Shown: positions 26,759-35,629, counted from the stretch's first letter. The stretch: 64,000 nucleotides of DNA from Kuenenia sp039794105 (GCF_039794105.1 NZ_JBDIWA010000001.1:248001-312000), one strand, 5' to 3'. Numbers and translations: made by a program. The notes: generated by a model from the sequence alone, not told the origin.

Positions 26759-27301
26759 ATGGTAAGGTTATTAAAAAAATATAAAGAAGAAACTGTTCCT
26801 TATTTAATAGAGAAGTTTTCATTAAGAAACAAGTATTCCGTGCCCAAAATACAAAAAGTAGTAATCAATATGGGTGTTGGAAAGGCTATTGACAATAAAA
26901 ATTTTCTTGAAGAAGCTATAGGGCATCTGACAACAATAAGTGGACAAAAGCCAGCTGTTACTGTCGCAAGAAAATCAGTTGCTGGTTTTAAACTAAGAGA
27001 AGGCCAGGCGATTGGTTGTAAAGTTACCCTACGCGGGAAAAGAATGTTTGAATTTATTGATCGTTTCATCAGCATCGTTTTACCGCGAATAAAAGATTTT
27101 CGTGGAATATCTGTGAAATCTTTTGATGGAAGAGGAAATTATACATTAGGTCTCACAGAACAGACAGTTTTTCCTGAAGTGAATATTGATAAAATTACAA
27201 CTATACAGGGTATGGATGTTACATTCGTTATTAGTGGTAAGTCAGATGAATATTCTCATGAATTGCTAAAGTCATTGGGAATGCCTTTTAGGTCTGAATA
27301 A
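26759..27301 (+). CDS. rplE: 50S ribosomal protein L5
   Basis: This 180-aa protein binds 5S rRNA and contacts the 30S head. KYSVPKIQKVVINMGVGKA and the segment RGISVKSFDGRGNYTLGLTE are typical. I prefer ATG 26759 (MVRLLKKYKEE), which aligns with the usual L5 N-terminus. An in-frame ATG at 26735 would overlap the end of rplX and add eight residues. Neither has a strong ribosome-binding site. Confidence 0.94.
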   Translation: MVRLLKKYKEETVPYLIEKFSLRNKYSVPKIQKVVINMGVGKAIDNKNFLEEAIGHLTTISGQKPAVTVARKSVAGFKLREGQAIGCKVTLRGKRMFEFIDRFISIVLPRIKDFRGISVKSFDGRGNYTLGLTEQTVFPEVNIDKITTIQGMDVTFVISGKSDEYSHELLKSLGMPFRSE

Positions 27302-27311
27302 GGAGTTTTAA

Positions 27312-27497
27312 ATGGCAAGGAAGTGTTTAATAGAAAAAGCTAATGGGGATCCTAAATACAAAACTAGAAAATATAATAGGTGTAAATTATGCGGGAGAAG
27401 GCGAGCCTATTATCGTAAATTTCAGATATGCAGGATATGTTTTAGGATGCTATCGTTAAAAGGTGAGATACCTGGGGTTAAAAAAGCAAGTTGGTAA
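27312..27497 (+). CDS. rpsN: 30S ribosomal protein S14, zinc type (type Z)
   Basis: This 61-aa protein is the short zinc-binding form, with CKLCG and CRICF pairs in the middle. It reads RKCLIEKANGDPKYKTRKYNRC, typical of S14Z. TAAGGAG lies just before the ATG. Its place between rplE and rpsH is standard. Confidence 0.97.
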   Translation: MARKCLIEKANGDPKYKTRKYNRCKLCGRRRAYYRKFQICRICFRMLSLKGEIPGVKKASW

Positions 27498-27530
27498 AAT
27501 TAAAATTGATTTATTGAAAAGGGATAAAAT

Positions 27531-27929
27531 ATGTGCATGACAGATCCAATTTCAGACATGCTTACACGAATAAGAAATGCTAATATGATTCGTAGAGATA
27601 GCGTTGATATTCCTGCTTCTAAAATTAAGCAGGAGATATTAAAAATTATGAAAAGTGAGGGTTATATTGAAGAATATAAAGAAATTCCTGATAATAAACA
27701 AGGTACCATCAGGGTTTATTTAAAATATGGTGCGTTGAAGCAGAAGGTTATTAACACTCTCGTAAGAGAGAGTAAGTCAAGCAGAAGGGTTTACAAAAGT
27801 GCCAAAGATGTAGGAAAGGTTTGCGGAGGTTTCGGATCTGCGATATATTCTACATCAAAAGGGATATTGTGCGACAAGGAGTGTCGAAGGTTAAAAATTG
27901 GCGGTGAACTTATTTGTACAGTGTCTTAA
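27531..27929 (+). CDS. rpsH: 30S ribosomal protein S8
   Basis: This 132-aa central-domain protein is known in E. coli to repress the spc operon. DPISDMLTRIRNA begins the protein and the C-terminus GKVCGGFGSAIYSTSKGILCDKEC is typical, with an extra cysteine pair. ATG 27531 has AAAAGGG about 8 bp upstream; ATG 27537 is a close alternative. Confidence 0.96.
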   Translation: MCMTDPISDMLTRIRNANMIRRDSVDIPASKIKQEILKIMKSEGYIEEYKEIPDNKQGTIRVYLKYGALKQKVINTLVRESKSSRRVYKSAKDVGKVCGGFGSAIYSTSKGILCDKECRRLKIGGELICTVS

Positions 27930-27955
27930 TAGGTTTTTTTATTTAAGGGGTTAGG

Positions 27956-28516
27956 ATGTCAAGAATAGGGAAGCAACCTGTTAAGGTTCCGAGTGATGTA
28001 AAAGTAGCAATAAACAATAAAGCTATTGAGATAAAAGGGCCTAAGGGTACCTTAAATTTAAATGTTCATCTGAGCATTGATGTTGAATACGCACTAGGTA
28101 GTCAACAGATTATTGTGAAAAGAAGCTCGGATGAAAAGCGATTTAAAGCATTGCACGGTTTAACTAGGGCATTGCTCGCAAATATGATGATAGGTATTGT
28201 GCGTGGGTTTTCTAAAGATATTGAGATTGTTGGATTAGGATATAATGCTAAAATACAAGGCAATGCGCTAATTTTATCGCTGGGTTTTTCGCATCCTGTA
28301 CATATGGAGATACCAAAAGATATTAAGGTTGAGGTTAAAAATCCAACAAACCCCGCTAAATTAACGGTTTCTGGTACTGACAAACAATTGGTTGGTCAGT
28401 TTTCTGCAATGATAAAAGCTAAAAAGCCTTCTGAGCCTTATAAGGGCATGGGTGTGAAGTATGCCGGAGAAGTGATAAGAAGAAAAGCCGGTAAGGCCAT
28501 GTCTTCCGGTGGGTAA
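27956..28516 (+). CDS. rplF: 50S ribosomal protein L6
   Basis: This 186-aa protein near the sarcin-ricin loop has the duplicated L6 fold. SRIGKQPVKVP starts it and KKPSEPYKGMGVKYAGEVIRRKAGK near the C-terminus is the L6 signature. AAGGGG lies 9 bp before the ATG. rplR follows after 23 bp. Confidence 0.97.
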   Translation: MSRIGKQPVKVPSDVKVAINNKAIEIKGPKGTLNLNVHLSIDVEYALGSQQIIVKRSSDEKRFKALHGLTRALLANMMIGIVRGFSKDIEIVGLGYNAKIQGNALILSLGFSHPVHMEIPKDIKVEVKNPTNPAKLTVSGTDKQLVGQFSAMIKAKKPSEPYKGMGVKYAGEVIRRKAGKAMSSGG

Positions 28517-28539
28517 TATTTTGGTTAAGGGTATAGATT

Positions 28540-28908
28540 ATGGATCCGATTAAAGAAAAAAGAAGAAAAAGAGCAAGACGACATAAAAGAATCAGAAAGA
28601 AAGTGATAGGTAGTTGCGAAAGACCACGTTTGAGTGTTTATCGAAGTCTGAAGAATATTTATTGTCAGATTATTGATGATAATGAGGGGAAGACACTAGT
28701 TGCAATTTCTACTTTAACGCCAGATGTTAGAGCAAGTATCGTATATGGTGGCAACATAAAGGCGGCAGAGATCGTTGGTGAAAAACTGGCAGAAGAGGCT
28801 ATAAAGAAAGGTATTACAAAAGTAGTTTTCGATAAAGGTGGATATGCTTATCATGGAAGGATTAAAGCTTTGGCGGAAAGTGCCAGAAAGAATAGTTTAA
28901 ATTTTTAA
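28540..28908 (+). CDS. rplR: 50S ribosomal protein L18
   Basis: This 122-aa protein binds 5S rRNA together with L5. It has a very basic N-terminus (KEKRRKRARRHKRIRKKV), then RPRLSVYRSLKNIYCQIIDD, and ends FDKGGYAYHGRIKALAESAR, all typical. It lies between rplF and rpsE. Confidence 0.96.
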   Translation: MDPIKEKRRKRARRHKRIRKKVIGSCERPRLSVYRSLKNIYCQIIDDNEGKTLVAISTLTPDVRASIVYGGNIKAAEIVGEKLAEEAIKKGITKVVFDKGGYAYHGRIKALAESARKNSLNF

Positions 28909-28938
28909 TTATTTGATAAGTCGAACAAGGAGATACAG

Positions 28939-29424
28939 TTGGCGCAACCAGAACAACCGATTAATCTAGAAGAAACAGTTGTAAAAATTAACCGATGTAC
29001 GACTGTAACCAAGGGTGGAAAGTCGATGAGCTTTAGTTCTCTTGTTGTTGTTGGAAATAAGGCGGGGAGTGTCGGTATCGGCTTTGGTAAAGCGCGTGAG
29101 GTACCAAATGCGGTAAATAAGGCCGTCAAGGAAGCGAAAAAACAGCTATTTAAAATAAATTTAAAGGGCGACACGATACCACACGAGATAATGGGACGTT
29201 ACAAGGCTGCCAGAGTATTCATGAAGCCCGCTTCACCAGGTACAGGTATTAAAGCTGGTGCGCCTGCAAGGGCAGTTCTAGAATATGTAGGGGTAAGAAA
29301 TATCTTGACTAAATGTTATGGCAAAAGGAATCCACTTAATGTTGTTAAGGCGACATTAAACGGTTTGAGAGCCCTAAAAACAAAAGAAGAAGTTGAAGAA
29401 TTACGGGGAGTAAGGATAGAATGA
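28939..29424 (+). CDS. rpsE: 30S ribosomal protein S5
   Basis: This 161-aa protein affects decoding fidelity. The dsRBD-like N-terminal half contains KGGKSMSFSSLVVVGNKAG and GFGKAREVPNAVNKA, followed by the C-terminal beta-alpha domain (AGAPARAVLEYVGVRNILTK). It starts with TTG at 28939 behind AAGGAGA. The usual next gene rpmD (L30) is missing: the stop overlaps the rplO start by 4 bp (ATGA). Confidence 0.96.
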   Translation: MAQPEQPINLEETVVKINRCTTVTKGGKSMSFSSLVVVGNKAGSVGIGFGKAREVPNAVNKAVKEAKKQLFKINLKGDTIPHEIMGRYKAARVFMKPASPGTGIKAGAPARAVLEYVGVRNILTKCYGKRNPLNVVKATLNGLRALKTKEEVEELRGVRIE

Positions 29425-29864
29425 ATCTTTTTGATTTAAATGCGGTACCAATAAAGAGGAAACGTAAGAAGAGGGTAGGGCGAGGAATTGGTTCAGGTTG
29501 GGGAAAAACTGCAGGTCGCGGAGCAAAAGGAGCTTCTTCGAGATCTGGCTTCAGCATGAAAAAATTGTTTGAGGGTGGACAAACACCTCTTTTCCGCCGA
29601 TTACCAAAACGTGGATTCAACAACATATTTAAAAAAGAATATAACATTGTAAATTTAAAGGACATTGCACATTTTGGCAGTGGTGATATAGTAACGATTG
29701 CTACACTGAAGGAATCTGGGGTAATTAAAAAAATAGGTGCAGGAGTGAAGGTGTTGGGAGAGGGCGAGTTGAAAAATTCAATTACAGTTGAAGCGCACAA
29801 ATTTAGCAAAGTCGCAATGGAAAAAATTAAAGCAGCAGGCGGAGAGGCTAAAATAATTTCATGA
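29421..29864 (+). CDS. rplO: 50S ribosomal protein L15
   Basis: This 147-aa late-assembly protein has the glycine-rich N-terminus KKRVGRGIGSGWGKTAGRGAKG and GGQTPLFRRLPKRGF. It overlaps both rpsE and secY by 4 bp (ATGA), implying translational coupling through rpsE-rplO-secY-adk. Confidence 0.97.
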   Translation: MNLFDLNAVPIKRKRKKRVGRGIGSGWGKTAGRGAKGASSRSGFSMKKLFEGGQTPLFRRLPKRGFNNIFKKEYNIVNLKDIAHFGSGDIVTIATLKESGVIKKIGAGVKVLGEGELKNSITVEAHKFSKVAMEKIKAAGGEAKIIS

Positions 29865-31243
29865 TTGAACAATTTGGAAATGTTTTTCGCATACCTGAGT
29901 TACGGAAAAAGGTTTTAATCACTCTTGGTTTAATAGCATTGTGTCGTGTAGGCGTTTATTTACCCATACCAGGAATTGATACCAGTGTATTAAAGTCGTA
30001 TTTTAATCAGTTTTCACAGTCCGGAATTGGACAATTATTAGGAATGGTAGACATGTTTGCGGGCGGTGCCATGTCTTCCGGAGCTATTTTTGGGCTAGGA
30101 GTGATGCCTTACATAAGTGCGTCTATCATTTTTCAGTTGTTAGTAGGTGTGGTACCTTATTTAGAAAGACTACAGAAAGAGGGTGAAGTAGGCAGGAAGA
30201 AAATTAATCAATATACGCGGATTGCAACCGTAGGTTTGTGTCTTTTCCAAGCTTTTGTGATGACGAGAACTCTTTATACTGTTGAGTTTAATGGAGTACC
30301 GGTCATACCAGTATACCTACAAGGCGTTAGTTTTCAGTTAATGGCGGCAATTTTGCTAACAACTGGCACTATGATCTTGATGTGGATCGGGGAACAGATA
30401 GAAGAGCACGGGATAGGGAGCGGTATATCGATAGTTATTATGGTTGGGATTATTGAGCGCTTGCCGTGGGCTTTTAACCAGATAGTACAAAACTTTACAT
30501 TTTCTGTAGCCCCGGCAGAACATCAGATTGGAATCGTTAAACTTTTAATATTGTTGGGTATGTTTTTCGCCATTGTAGGTGGTGTTGTCTATATAACGCA
30601 AGGGCAAAGGCGTATTCCTATACAACAAGCTAAGCATACGCGTGGTAGGAGGGTGTACGGTGGACAAAGACACTTCTTGCCTCTAAGAGTGAATCAAGCA
30701 GGCGTGATGCCGATAATATTTGCGCAATCATTGTTGATTTTCCCTGCTGCAATCATGCAAGGTATACAGATAAGGTTTGAACCCGGGAGCGTTGGTTATT
30801 GGATAACATCACGCTTATCGGGTATTTTACAAGAAGGTGTTTTATACGTTATGTTGTATATTTTGCTAATTACTTTTTTTTGTTATTTTTGGACGGCTAT
30901 CCAATTTAACCCAAGAGAAATGTCAAATAATATGAAAGATTACGGCAGCTTTATTCCCGGGATTAGGCCAGGGCATAGAACTGCAGAATATCTTGAGAGT
31001 ATTATGGGAAAGATAACACTTGCGGGTGCTGCCTTTTTATCTTTAATTGCTATTCTTCCGAAGTTGGTAGCAGGAGGCTTTGAACTTAACAGAGCTATTG
31101 CTGGCTTTTATGGAGGCACTGGATTACTGATAATTGTTGGTGTTGCATTGGATATGGTGCAGAGAATCGAATCGCATATGATAATGAGGCAATATAGTGG
31201 CTTTCTTAGCGGTGGTACACGAATTAGAGGTAGGATGGGATGA
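29861..31243 (+). CDS. secY: Preprotein translocase subunit SecY
   Basis: This 460-aa inner-membrane protein is the channel of the SecYEG translocon. It shows ten hydrophobic spans, the plug region near residue 60-75 (GMVDMFAGGAMSSGAIFGLG), YLERLQKEGEVGR in the first cytosolic loop, and IPIQQAKHTRG before span 7. Start overlaps rplO by 4 bp, and its stop overlaps adk by 4 bp. With SecE upstream, two of three channel subunits are encoded here. Confidence 0.97.
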   Translation: MIEQFGNVFRIPELRKKVLITLGLIALCRVGVYLPIPGIDTSVLKSYFNQFSQSGIGQLLGMVDMFAGGAMSSGAIFGLGVMPYISASIIFQLLVGVVPYLERLQKEGEVGRKKINQYTRIATVGLCLFQAFVMTRTLYTVEFNGVPVIPVYLQGVSFQLMAAILLTTGTMILMWIGEQIEEHGIGSGISIVIMVGIIERLPWAFNQIVQNFTFSVAPAEHQIGIVKLLILLGMFFAIVGGVVYITQGQRRIPIQQAKHTRGRRVYGGQRHFLPLRVNQAGVMPIIFAQSLLIFPAAIMQGIQIRFEPGSVGYWITSRLSGILQEGVLYVMLYILLITFFCYFWTAIQFNPREMSNNMKDYGSFIPGIRPGHRTAEYLESIMGKITLAGAAFLSLIAILPKLVAGGFELNRAIAGFYGGTGLLIIVGVALDMVQRIESHMIMRQYSGFLSGGTRIRGRMG

Positions 31244-31917
31244 GGATCGTATTTCTAGGTCCTCCGGGTGCAGGTAAAGGAACACAAGCGGAAACAATTA
31301 GTAAGATTGAGAATATTCCGCATATTTCTTCGGGGAATTTATTGCGCGAAGCTATAGAGGCCGGAACTGAGACCGGTATGAAGGCTCGTTTTTATATAGA
31401 GAAAGGCATATTAGTACCAGATCAAGTTGTTGTGGGGATTGTTGTAGATAGAATTTTAAAGAATGATTGTGGAAATGGTTTTGTTTTGGATGGTTTTCCA
31501 AGGACACTTTCTCAAGCAAAAGTACTTGACGAAATGTTAAAAACACTTGGAGATAGTCTTGATATTGTTTTTTATTTTATTGTCTCTGAGCAGACGGTTA
31601 TTGATAGATTGTCCGGTAGGATGATTTGTAGTGTGTGCGGTGCGAATTATCACATAAAATTAGTGCCGCCGCTAAAAGATGGCATTTGTGATAAGTGTAG
31701 TGGGAAATTACTTCAAAGGGCCGATGATAAACCAGAGACAATTATAGAAAGACTTAAAGTTTATCGTGAACAAACGGCAGGTCTAGTTGAATATTATAAG
31801 AAAAATAAGATATTAAAGGAAATAATTAGTGACTTGAGAATAGAGGTGATCTCAAAGGCTATCGCTGATATCATTAATCAAGAGTGCAAGAAGCAAAAAA
31901 AGACAATGGCCGGGTGA
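31240..31917 (+). CDS. adk: Adenylate kinase (zinc-lid type)
   Basis: This 225-aa enzyme interconverts AMP, ADP and ATP. The P-loop GPPGAGKGT is at residues 7-15, DGFPRTLSQA near 87, and DRLSGR in the lid. The LID domain carries four cysteines (C130, C133, C150, C153), the zinc-binding type common in Gram-positive and thermophilic bacteria. It overlaps secY by 4 bp and sits in the usual secY-adk-map-infA order. Confidence 0.97.
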   Translation: MRIVFLGPPGAGKGTQAETISKIENIPHISSGNLLREAIEAGTETGMKARFYIEKGILVPDQVVVGIVVDRILKNDCGNGFVLDGFPRTLSQAKVLDEMLKTLGDSLDIVFYFIVSEQTVIDRLSGRMICSVCGANYHIKLVPPLKDGICDKCSGKLLQRADDKPETIIERLKVYREQTAGLVEYYKKNKILKEIISDLRIEVISKAIADIINQECKKQKKTMAG

Positions 31918-32675
31918 CAAAAGTGATAGTACGCAAATCTCCACGTGAAATAGAAATAATGCGAAGTGCTGGAAAGATAACGGCAGAAGCATTAAGACTG
32001 GCAAGAGAACTCACTAAAAAAGGGGTAACAACAGATTATTTGAATGAAGAAATAGAGAAATTCATTATAAGCAAGAATGCGATACCTGTTTTTAAAGGTT
32101 ATAGAGGGTTTCCTAAGAGTATATGCACTTCAATAAATGAAGAGGTTGTTCATGGTATACCTAGTCAAAGAAGATTAGACGAAGGTGATATTCTAAGCAT
32201 TGATGTTGGTGTCCGTTATCGTAAATATGTTGCAGATGCAGCATTGACAATACCCGTTGGAATTGTCTCTGAGGAAGCAGAAAGACTTTTAGGTGTGTGT
32301 GAAAAATCACTATATTTGGCCATAAGTGTGATCAAGTCACGCGAAAAGTTGTCACTGATTTCGCGAACAATACAAGAGTTTGTAGAGGAAAACGGTTATT
32401 CGGTTGTAAGAGACTATACTGGTCACGGCATTGGCAGGAGCATGCATGAAGACCCACAAGTACCTAATTTTGTTAGTAAGTCGCTTTTAGAATCTGATGA
32501 AATATTAATGCCTGGCGTGACTATTGCAATAGAGCCTATGATTTGTGTTGGAAAACCAGATACGAAGGTGTTGGATAATAGGTGGGTCGTAGTGACAAAA
32601 GATGGGGAATTATCAGCACATTTTGAACATACGGTGGTAGTTACGGAGAATGGGGCTGAAATTCTAACGTTATAA
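31914..32675 (+). CDS. map: Methionine aminopeptidase, type I
   Basis: This protein of about 253 aa removes the initiator methionine from new proteins. The metal-binding residues are seen in ILSIDVGVRYRKYVADAALT (two Asp), GHGIGRSMHEDP (His), IEPMI and EHTVVVTENG (Glu). The start is uncertain: GTG 31914 overlaps the adk stop (GTGA), matching the 4-bp overlaps upstream. GTG 31923, giving the usual MIVRKSPREIEIM, has GGTGA 5 bp upstream. GTG 31884 lies further inside adk. Confidence 0.93.
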   Translation: MTKVIVRKSPREIEIMRSAGKITAEALRLARELTKKGVTTDYLNEEIEKFIISKNAIPVFKGYRGFPKSICTSINEEVVHGIPSQRRLDEGDILSIDVGVRYRKYVADAALTIPVGIVSEEAERLLGVCEKSLYLAISVIKSREKLSLISRTIQEFVEENGYSVVRDYTGHGIGRSMHEDPQVPNFVSKSLLESDEILMPGVTIAIEPMICVGKPDTKVLDNRWVVVTKDGELSAHFEHTVVVTENGAEILTL

Positions 32676-32694
32676 AATTTTTTATTAACATAAT

Positions 32695-32913
32695 ATGGCA
32701 AAAGAAGAACCAATTCGCGTGGAAGCTGTTGTAAAGGAGTCTCTACCCAATGCAATGTTTCGGGTGGAGTTACAAAATGGACATAAGATACTTGCGCATG
32801 TTTCTGGCAAAATGCGCATGCACTTTATTAAAATATTGCCTGGTGATAAAGTGACTGTTGAGATGTCGCCATATGATCTTGATAAAGGTAGGATAATTTA
32901 TAGGCAAGTTTAA
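32695..32913 (+). CDS. infA: Translation initiation factor IF-1
   Basis: This 72-aa OB-fold protein blocks the A site during initiation. EAVVKESLPNAMFRVELQNGH and VSGKMRMHFIKILPGDKV are diagnostic, and the length is exactly typical. It lies between map and rpmJ, the standard order. Confidence 0.97.
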   Translation: MAKEEPIRVEAVVKESLPNAMFRVELQNGHKILAHVSGKMRMHFIKILPGDKVTVEMSPYDLDKGRIIYRQV

Positions 32914-32954
32914 AAGAGTAGGTATATTTTAGTTATTATTTAGAGAATGCCACC

Positions 32955-33068
32955 ATGAAAGTTAGAACTTCGGTGAAGAGAATTTGCGAAAACTGTAAAA
33001 TAATAAGAAGAAAAAATGTAGTTCGTGTAATTTGTTCGAATCCTCGGCACAAGCAGCGGCAAGGATAG
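32955..33068 (+). CDS. rpmJ: 50S ribosomal protein L36 (zinc-type)
   Basis: This 37-aa protein reads MKVRTSVKRICENCK and contains C11, C14, C27 and H32, the CCCH zinc site of L36. It is too short for many gene finders. It lies 41 bp after infA and 29 bp before rpsM, the conserved order. Confidence 0.97.
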   Translation: MKVRTSVKRICENCKIIRRKNVVRVICSNPRHKQRQG

Positions 33069-33097
33069 TTTTGTGATTTCTAGAAAGGAATCTATTA

Positions 33098-33481
33098 ATG
33101 CCTAGAATTGCAGGTACAGATATTCCCGCAGACAAAAGAATAGTTGTTGCGCTAACATATTTTTACGGTATTGGGAGTGCTTTATCTAAGAAAATATTAA
33201 AAGAACTTAGCATAGATGAAAATGTGCGTGCTAAGGACCTTCATGAAGATCAGCTTAGTATTTTAGGCGCTCACATCGGGAAAAATTATAACGTAGAAGG
33301 ACAATTACGCAGACAAGAATTGCAGAATATTTCACGTTTAAGAAGTATAAGTTGTTACCGTGGAATGCGTCATCGAATGGGATTGCCGGTGAGAGGTCAA
33401 AGGACAAAAACTAACGCTCGAACTCGAAAGGGGCGAAAGAAAACTGTAGCGGGCAAAAAAGGAGTTAAAGAAATGAGGTAA
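33098..33481 (+). CDS. rpsM: 30S ribosomal protein S13
   Basis: This 127-aa head protein contacts the P-site tRNA by its basic tail. PRIAGTDIPADKRIVVALTYFYGIG starts it, and SCYRGMRHRMGLPVRGQRTKTNARTRKG marks the C-terminal part. AAAGGA lies 8 bp upstream of the ATG. Unlike most bacteria, rpsK is not next: a methyltransferase gene intervenes. Confidence 0.97.
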   Translation: MPRIAGTDIPADKRIVVALTYFYGIGSALSKKILKELSIDENVRAKDLHEDQLSILGAHIGKNYNVEGQLRRQELQNISRLRSISCYRGMRHRMGLPVRGQRTKTNARTRKGRKKTVAGKKGVKEMR

Positions 33482-33547
33482 ACCTTTTTGCATTCTAAGT
33501 AAATTAACTAATTTTTGATACGTGATTAAGAATCTCAAAAGGTTAAG

Positions 33548-34384
33548 ATGGAAAAGAAAGAAATAATTGCAGCATTAATGAAAGCCAATGTAAATTTTTT
33601 AAATGCTCTCGAATTGAATATAGATGTTTCAATTAGGAGAGAAAACAAGAAGTTTAATGAAGTCGTAGGGTTCTGTGAACAAGTTATAACCATAATTGAA
33701 ACCTTCTATAAAGAAAAAAAGGAAATTGTATTTCTTGATTGTTCCTGTGGTAAATCTTATTTGTCGTTTGTCTTAAATTATGTGCTATCAAATACCTTTG
33801 CTTTAAATACATATTTCTATGCGGTCGATAAGAATCCGGCAATAATAGAAAAATGCGAGAGGATCAATAGCCTTCTCGGATTTAAAAATATGTGTTTTAT
33901 AAATACTAAAACAATTGATGTTTTACCAGAAAAATCTGTCGATTTTGTTATTGCACTTCACGCTTGTGATGTCGCTACGGATGAAACTATTGCAAAAGCA
34001 ATTAAAATCAAATCTAGGCACATTCTGGTAGTACCCTGTTGTGAAAATAATATTAGGAATCGGCTTAAAGAAGGGCATCCGTTGGTGGATATAACGGATT
34101 TTGGCCTATTGAGATATCGGTTTGCTAGTATCCTTACCGAAGCATTAAGAGCACAGTTTTTAGCTGGAGCAGGTTACAGTGTTAAGCTCGTTGAGATCGT
34201 ATCTCCAAAATATACGCCAAAGAACCTGATGATCATAGCGAAAAGAAAGAAAAGAAATAGAAAATACAATATGAATAAATTTCAGAAATTAGATGAGATG
34301 TTTAATACCGACTTTGTGTTGCAAAGTTTTTTTGCCGATACGGGTTCAAGTCGAAGTGAATGTTATAAGGCAATATGTGGGTGA
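33548..34384 (+). CDS. SAM-dependent methyltransferase (Methyltransf_32-like) inside the alpha operon
   Basis: This 278-aa protein has a class I methyltransferase core. The SAM motif is FLDCSCGKSYLSF with D64 (glycine-poor), motif II is YAVDKNPAIIEK, and LHACDVATDETIAKAI followed by VVPCCE recalls the PF13679 (Methyltransf_32) family. The C-terminal 60 residues are lysine-rich (RKKRNRKYN) and may bind nucleic acid. Substrate unknown. It starts 66 bp after rpsM behind AAAGG, and 185 bp separate it from rpsK. Its place suggests a role in ribosome or RNA modification, but that is inference. Confidence 0.75.
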   Translation: MEKKEIIAALMKANVNFLNALELNIDVSIRRENKKFNEVVGFCEQVITIIETFYKEKKEIVFLDCSCGKSYLSFVLNYVLSNTFALNTYFYAVDKNPAIIEKCERINSLLGFKNMCFINTKTIDVLPEKSVDFVIALHACDVATDETIAKAIKIKSRHILVVPCCENNIRNRLKEGHPLVDITDFGLLRYRFASILTEALRAQFLAGAGYSVKLVEIVSPKYTPKNLMIIAKRKKRNRKYNMNKFQKLDEMFNTDFVLQSFFADTGSSRSECYKAICG

Positions 34385-34398
34385 TACAATTATTGTAA

Positions 34399-34427
34399 TA
34401 GTTAATTTGTTCGCTTTGCGGTATACT
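34399..34427 (+). promoter_or_regulatory. Weak candidate promoter before rpsK
   Basis: TATACT (34422-34427), a 5-of-6 match, lies in the 185-bp gap after the methyltransferase gene, but the best -35 at 17-bp spacing (TAGTTA) matches only 3 of 6. It could restart transcription for rpsK-rpsD-rpoA-rplQ. Confidence 0.2.
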
Positions 34428-34569
34428 GATAACCTCATAACAAATATGATAGTTTTAAAAAAACGTTTGTATGACGTTACAAGCGGTAATTAAAGTTAAA
34501 AAAAGTGTTACTATGTTTTTTGTGTATTAAACACAATAACCAGGATGATTTTGATTGATGAGGTGAAAT

Positions 34570-34947
34570 ATGTCTAAAACTAGCAAAAAAATTAGGCGCA
34601 ACGTTACAAGAGCTATCGCAAATATCAAAGCTACATTTAATAATACTTATGTGACAATAGCAGATGTTAATGGAGAGACAATTTGCTGGGCAAGTGCTGG
34701 CACCGCAGGTTATAAAGGATCCCGTAAAAGCACCCCTTTCGCAGCTCAAAAAGCAGCGACAAGTGCTGCTGAAAAGGCACAGAAATATGGAATACAAGAA
34801 GTAGAAATAAGGGTTAAAGGGCCTGGGCCTGGCAGAGAATCAGCTATCACGGCTCTTCAAGCAGCGGGATTGAGTGTAAAAGCGATAGAAGATGTCACGC
34901 CTCTTCCACATAATGGTTGCAGACCCCGTAAAAAGCGCAGGGTGTAA
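34570..34947 (+). CDS. rpsK: 30S ribosomal protein S11
   Basis: This 125-aa platform protein is recognised by NVTRAIANIKATFNNTYVTI, GYKGSRKSTPFAAQ, VKGPGPGRESAI and the C-terminal THIPHNGCRP-like DVTPLPHNGCRPRKKRRV. GAGG lies 8 bp before the ATG. It is followed by rpsD and rpoA, the rest of the alpha operon. Confidence 0.97.
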   Translation: MSKTSKKIRRNVTRAIANIKATFNNTYVTIADVNGETICWASAGTAGYKGSRKSTPFAAQKAATSAAEKAQKYGIQEVEIRVKGPGPGRESAITALQAAGLSVKAIEDVTPLPHNGCRPRKKRRV

Positions 34948-34981
34948 AATAAATACAGGTGTAGTTCTGGAAAGGAAAGAT

Positions 34982-35608
34982 ATGGCAAGATATGTAGGAC
35001 CACAATGTAGGTTGTGTCGAAGAGAAGGTGAAAAACTGTTTTTAAAAGGATTCCGTTGTGAAACGGTTAAGTGTGCGATAACAAAGCGAAAATACCCTCC
35101 GGGGCAATTTTCATGGGGAAGAGGAAAGCTTTCGAAGTATGGTATTCAGTTCCGGGAAAAACAAAAAGTGAAACGTTTTTATGGTATTTTAGAAAGACAG
35201 TTCCGGAATTGCTTTAGAAAAGCGGAAAAACAAAAAGGGAATACTGGTGATAACCTATTAGTAATGCTGGAACGAAGGTTAGATAATGTCGTACATTTGC
35301 TTACATTTGCTCATTCAAGAAAAAGTGCCAGACAGCTTATTTTACATGGCAATGTAACGGTCAATGATAAAAAAGTAAATATCGCCTCTTTTTTAGTAAA
35401 AGTTGGTGATGTGATAAAGCCTAAAAATAGCGAGAGAAGTCGGAAGCTTGTTCAGGATAACGCGGAAGCTTTAAAATCCAGAAAAATACCCTCTTGGTTA
35501 GAATTCCGGCAGGATGCATTGGAAGGTGTGGTGACACAACTTCCAAACAGGGATGATATTTCTGTTTCCGTGCAGGAACAGTTAATAATCGAACTTTGCT
35601 CAAAATAA
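34982..35608 (+). CDS. rpsD: 30S ribosomal protein S4 (zinc-type)
   Basis: This 208-aa protein initiates 30S assembly. The N-terminal zinc domain has CRLCRREG and a later CETVKC; then RRLDNVVHLLTFAHSRKSARQLI is the S4 RNA-binding domain. I start at ATG 34982 (MARYVGPQCRLC) behind AAAGGAAAG; an upstream extension inside rpsK has no family support. The gene ends 146 bp before rpoA, with a strong hairpin in the gap. Confidence 0.95.
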   Translation: MARYVGPQCRLCRREGEKLFLKGFRCETVKCAITKRKYPPGQFSWGRGKLSKYGIQFREKQKVKRFYGILERQFRNCFRKAEKQKGNTGDNLLVMLERRLDNVVHLLTFAHSRKSARQLILHGNVTVNDKKVNIASFLVKVGDVIKPKNSERSRKLVQDNAEALKSRKIPSWLEFRQDALEGVVTQLPNRDDISVSVQEQLIIELCSK

Positions 35609-35629
35609 TTTTTTTAGCCGGAACATTCC

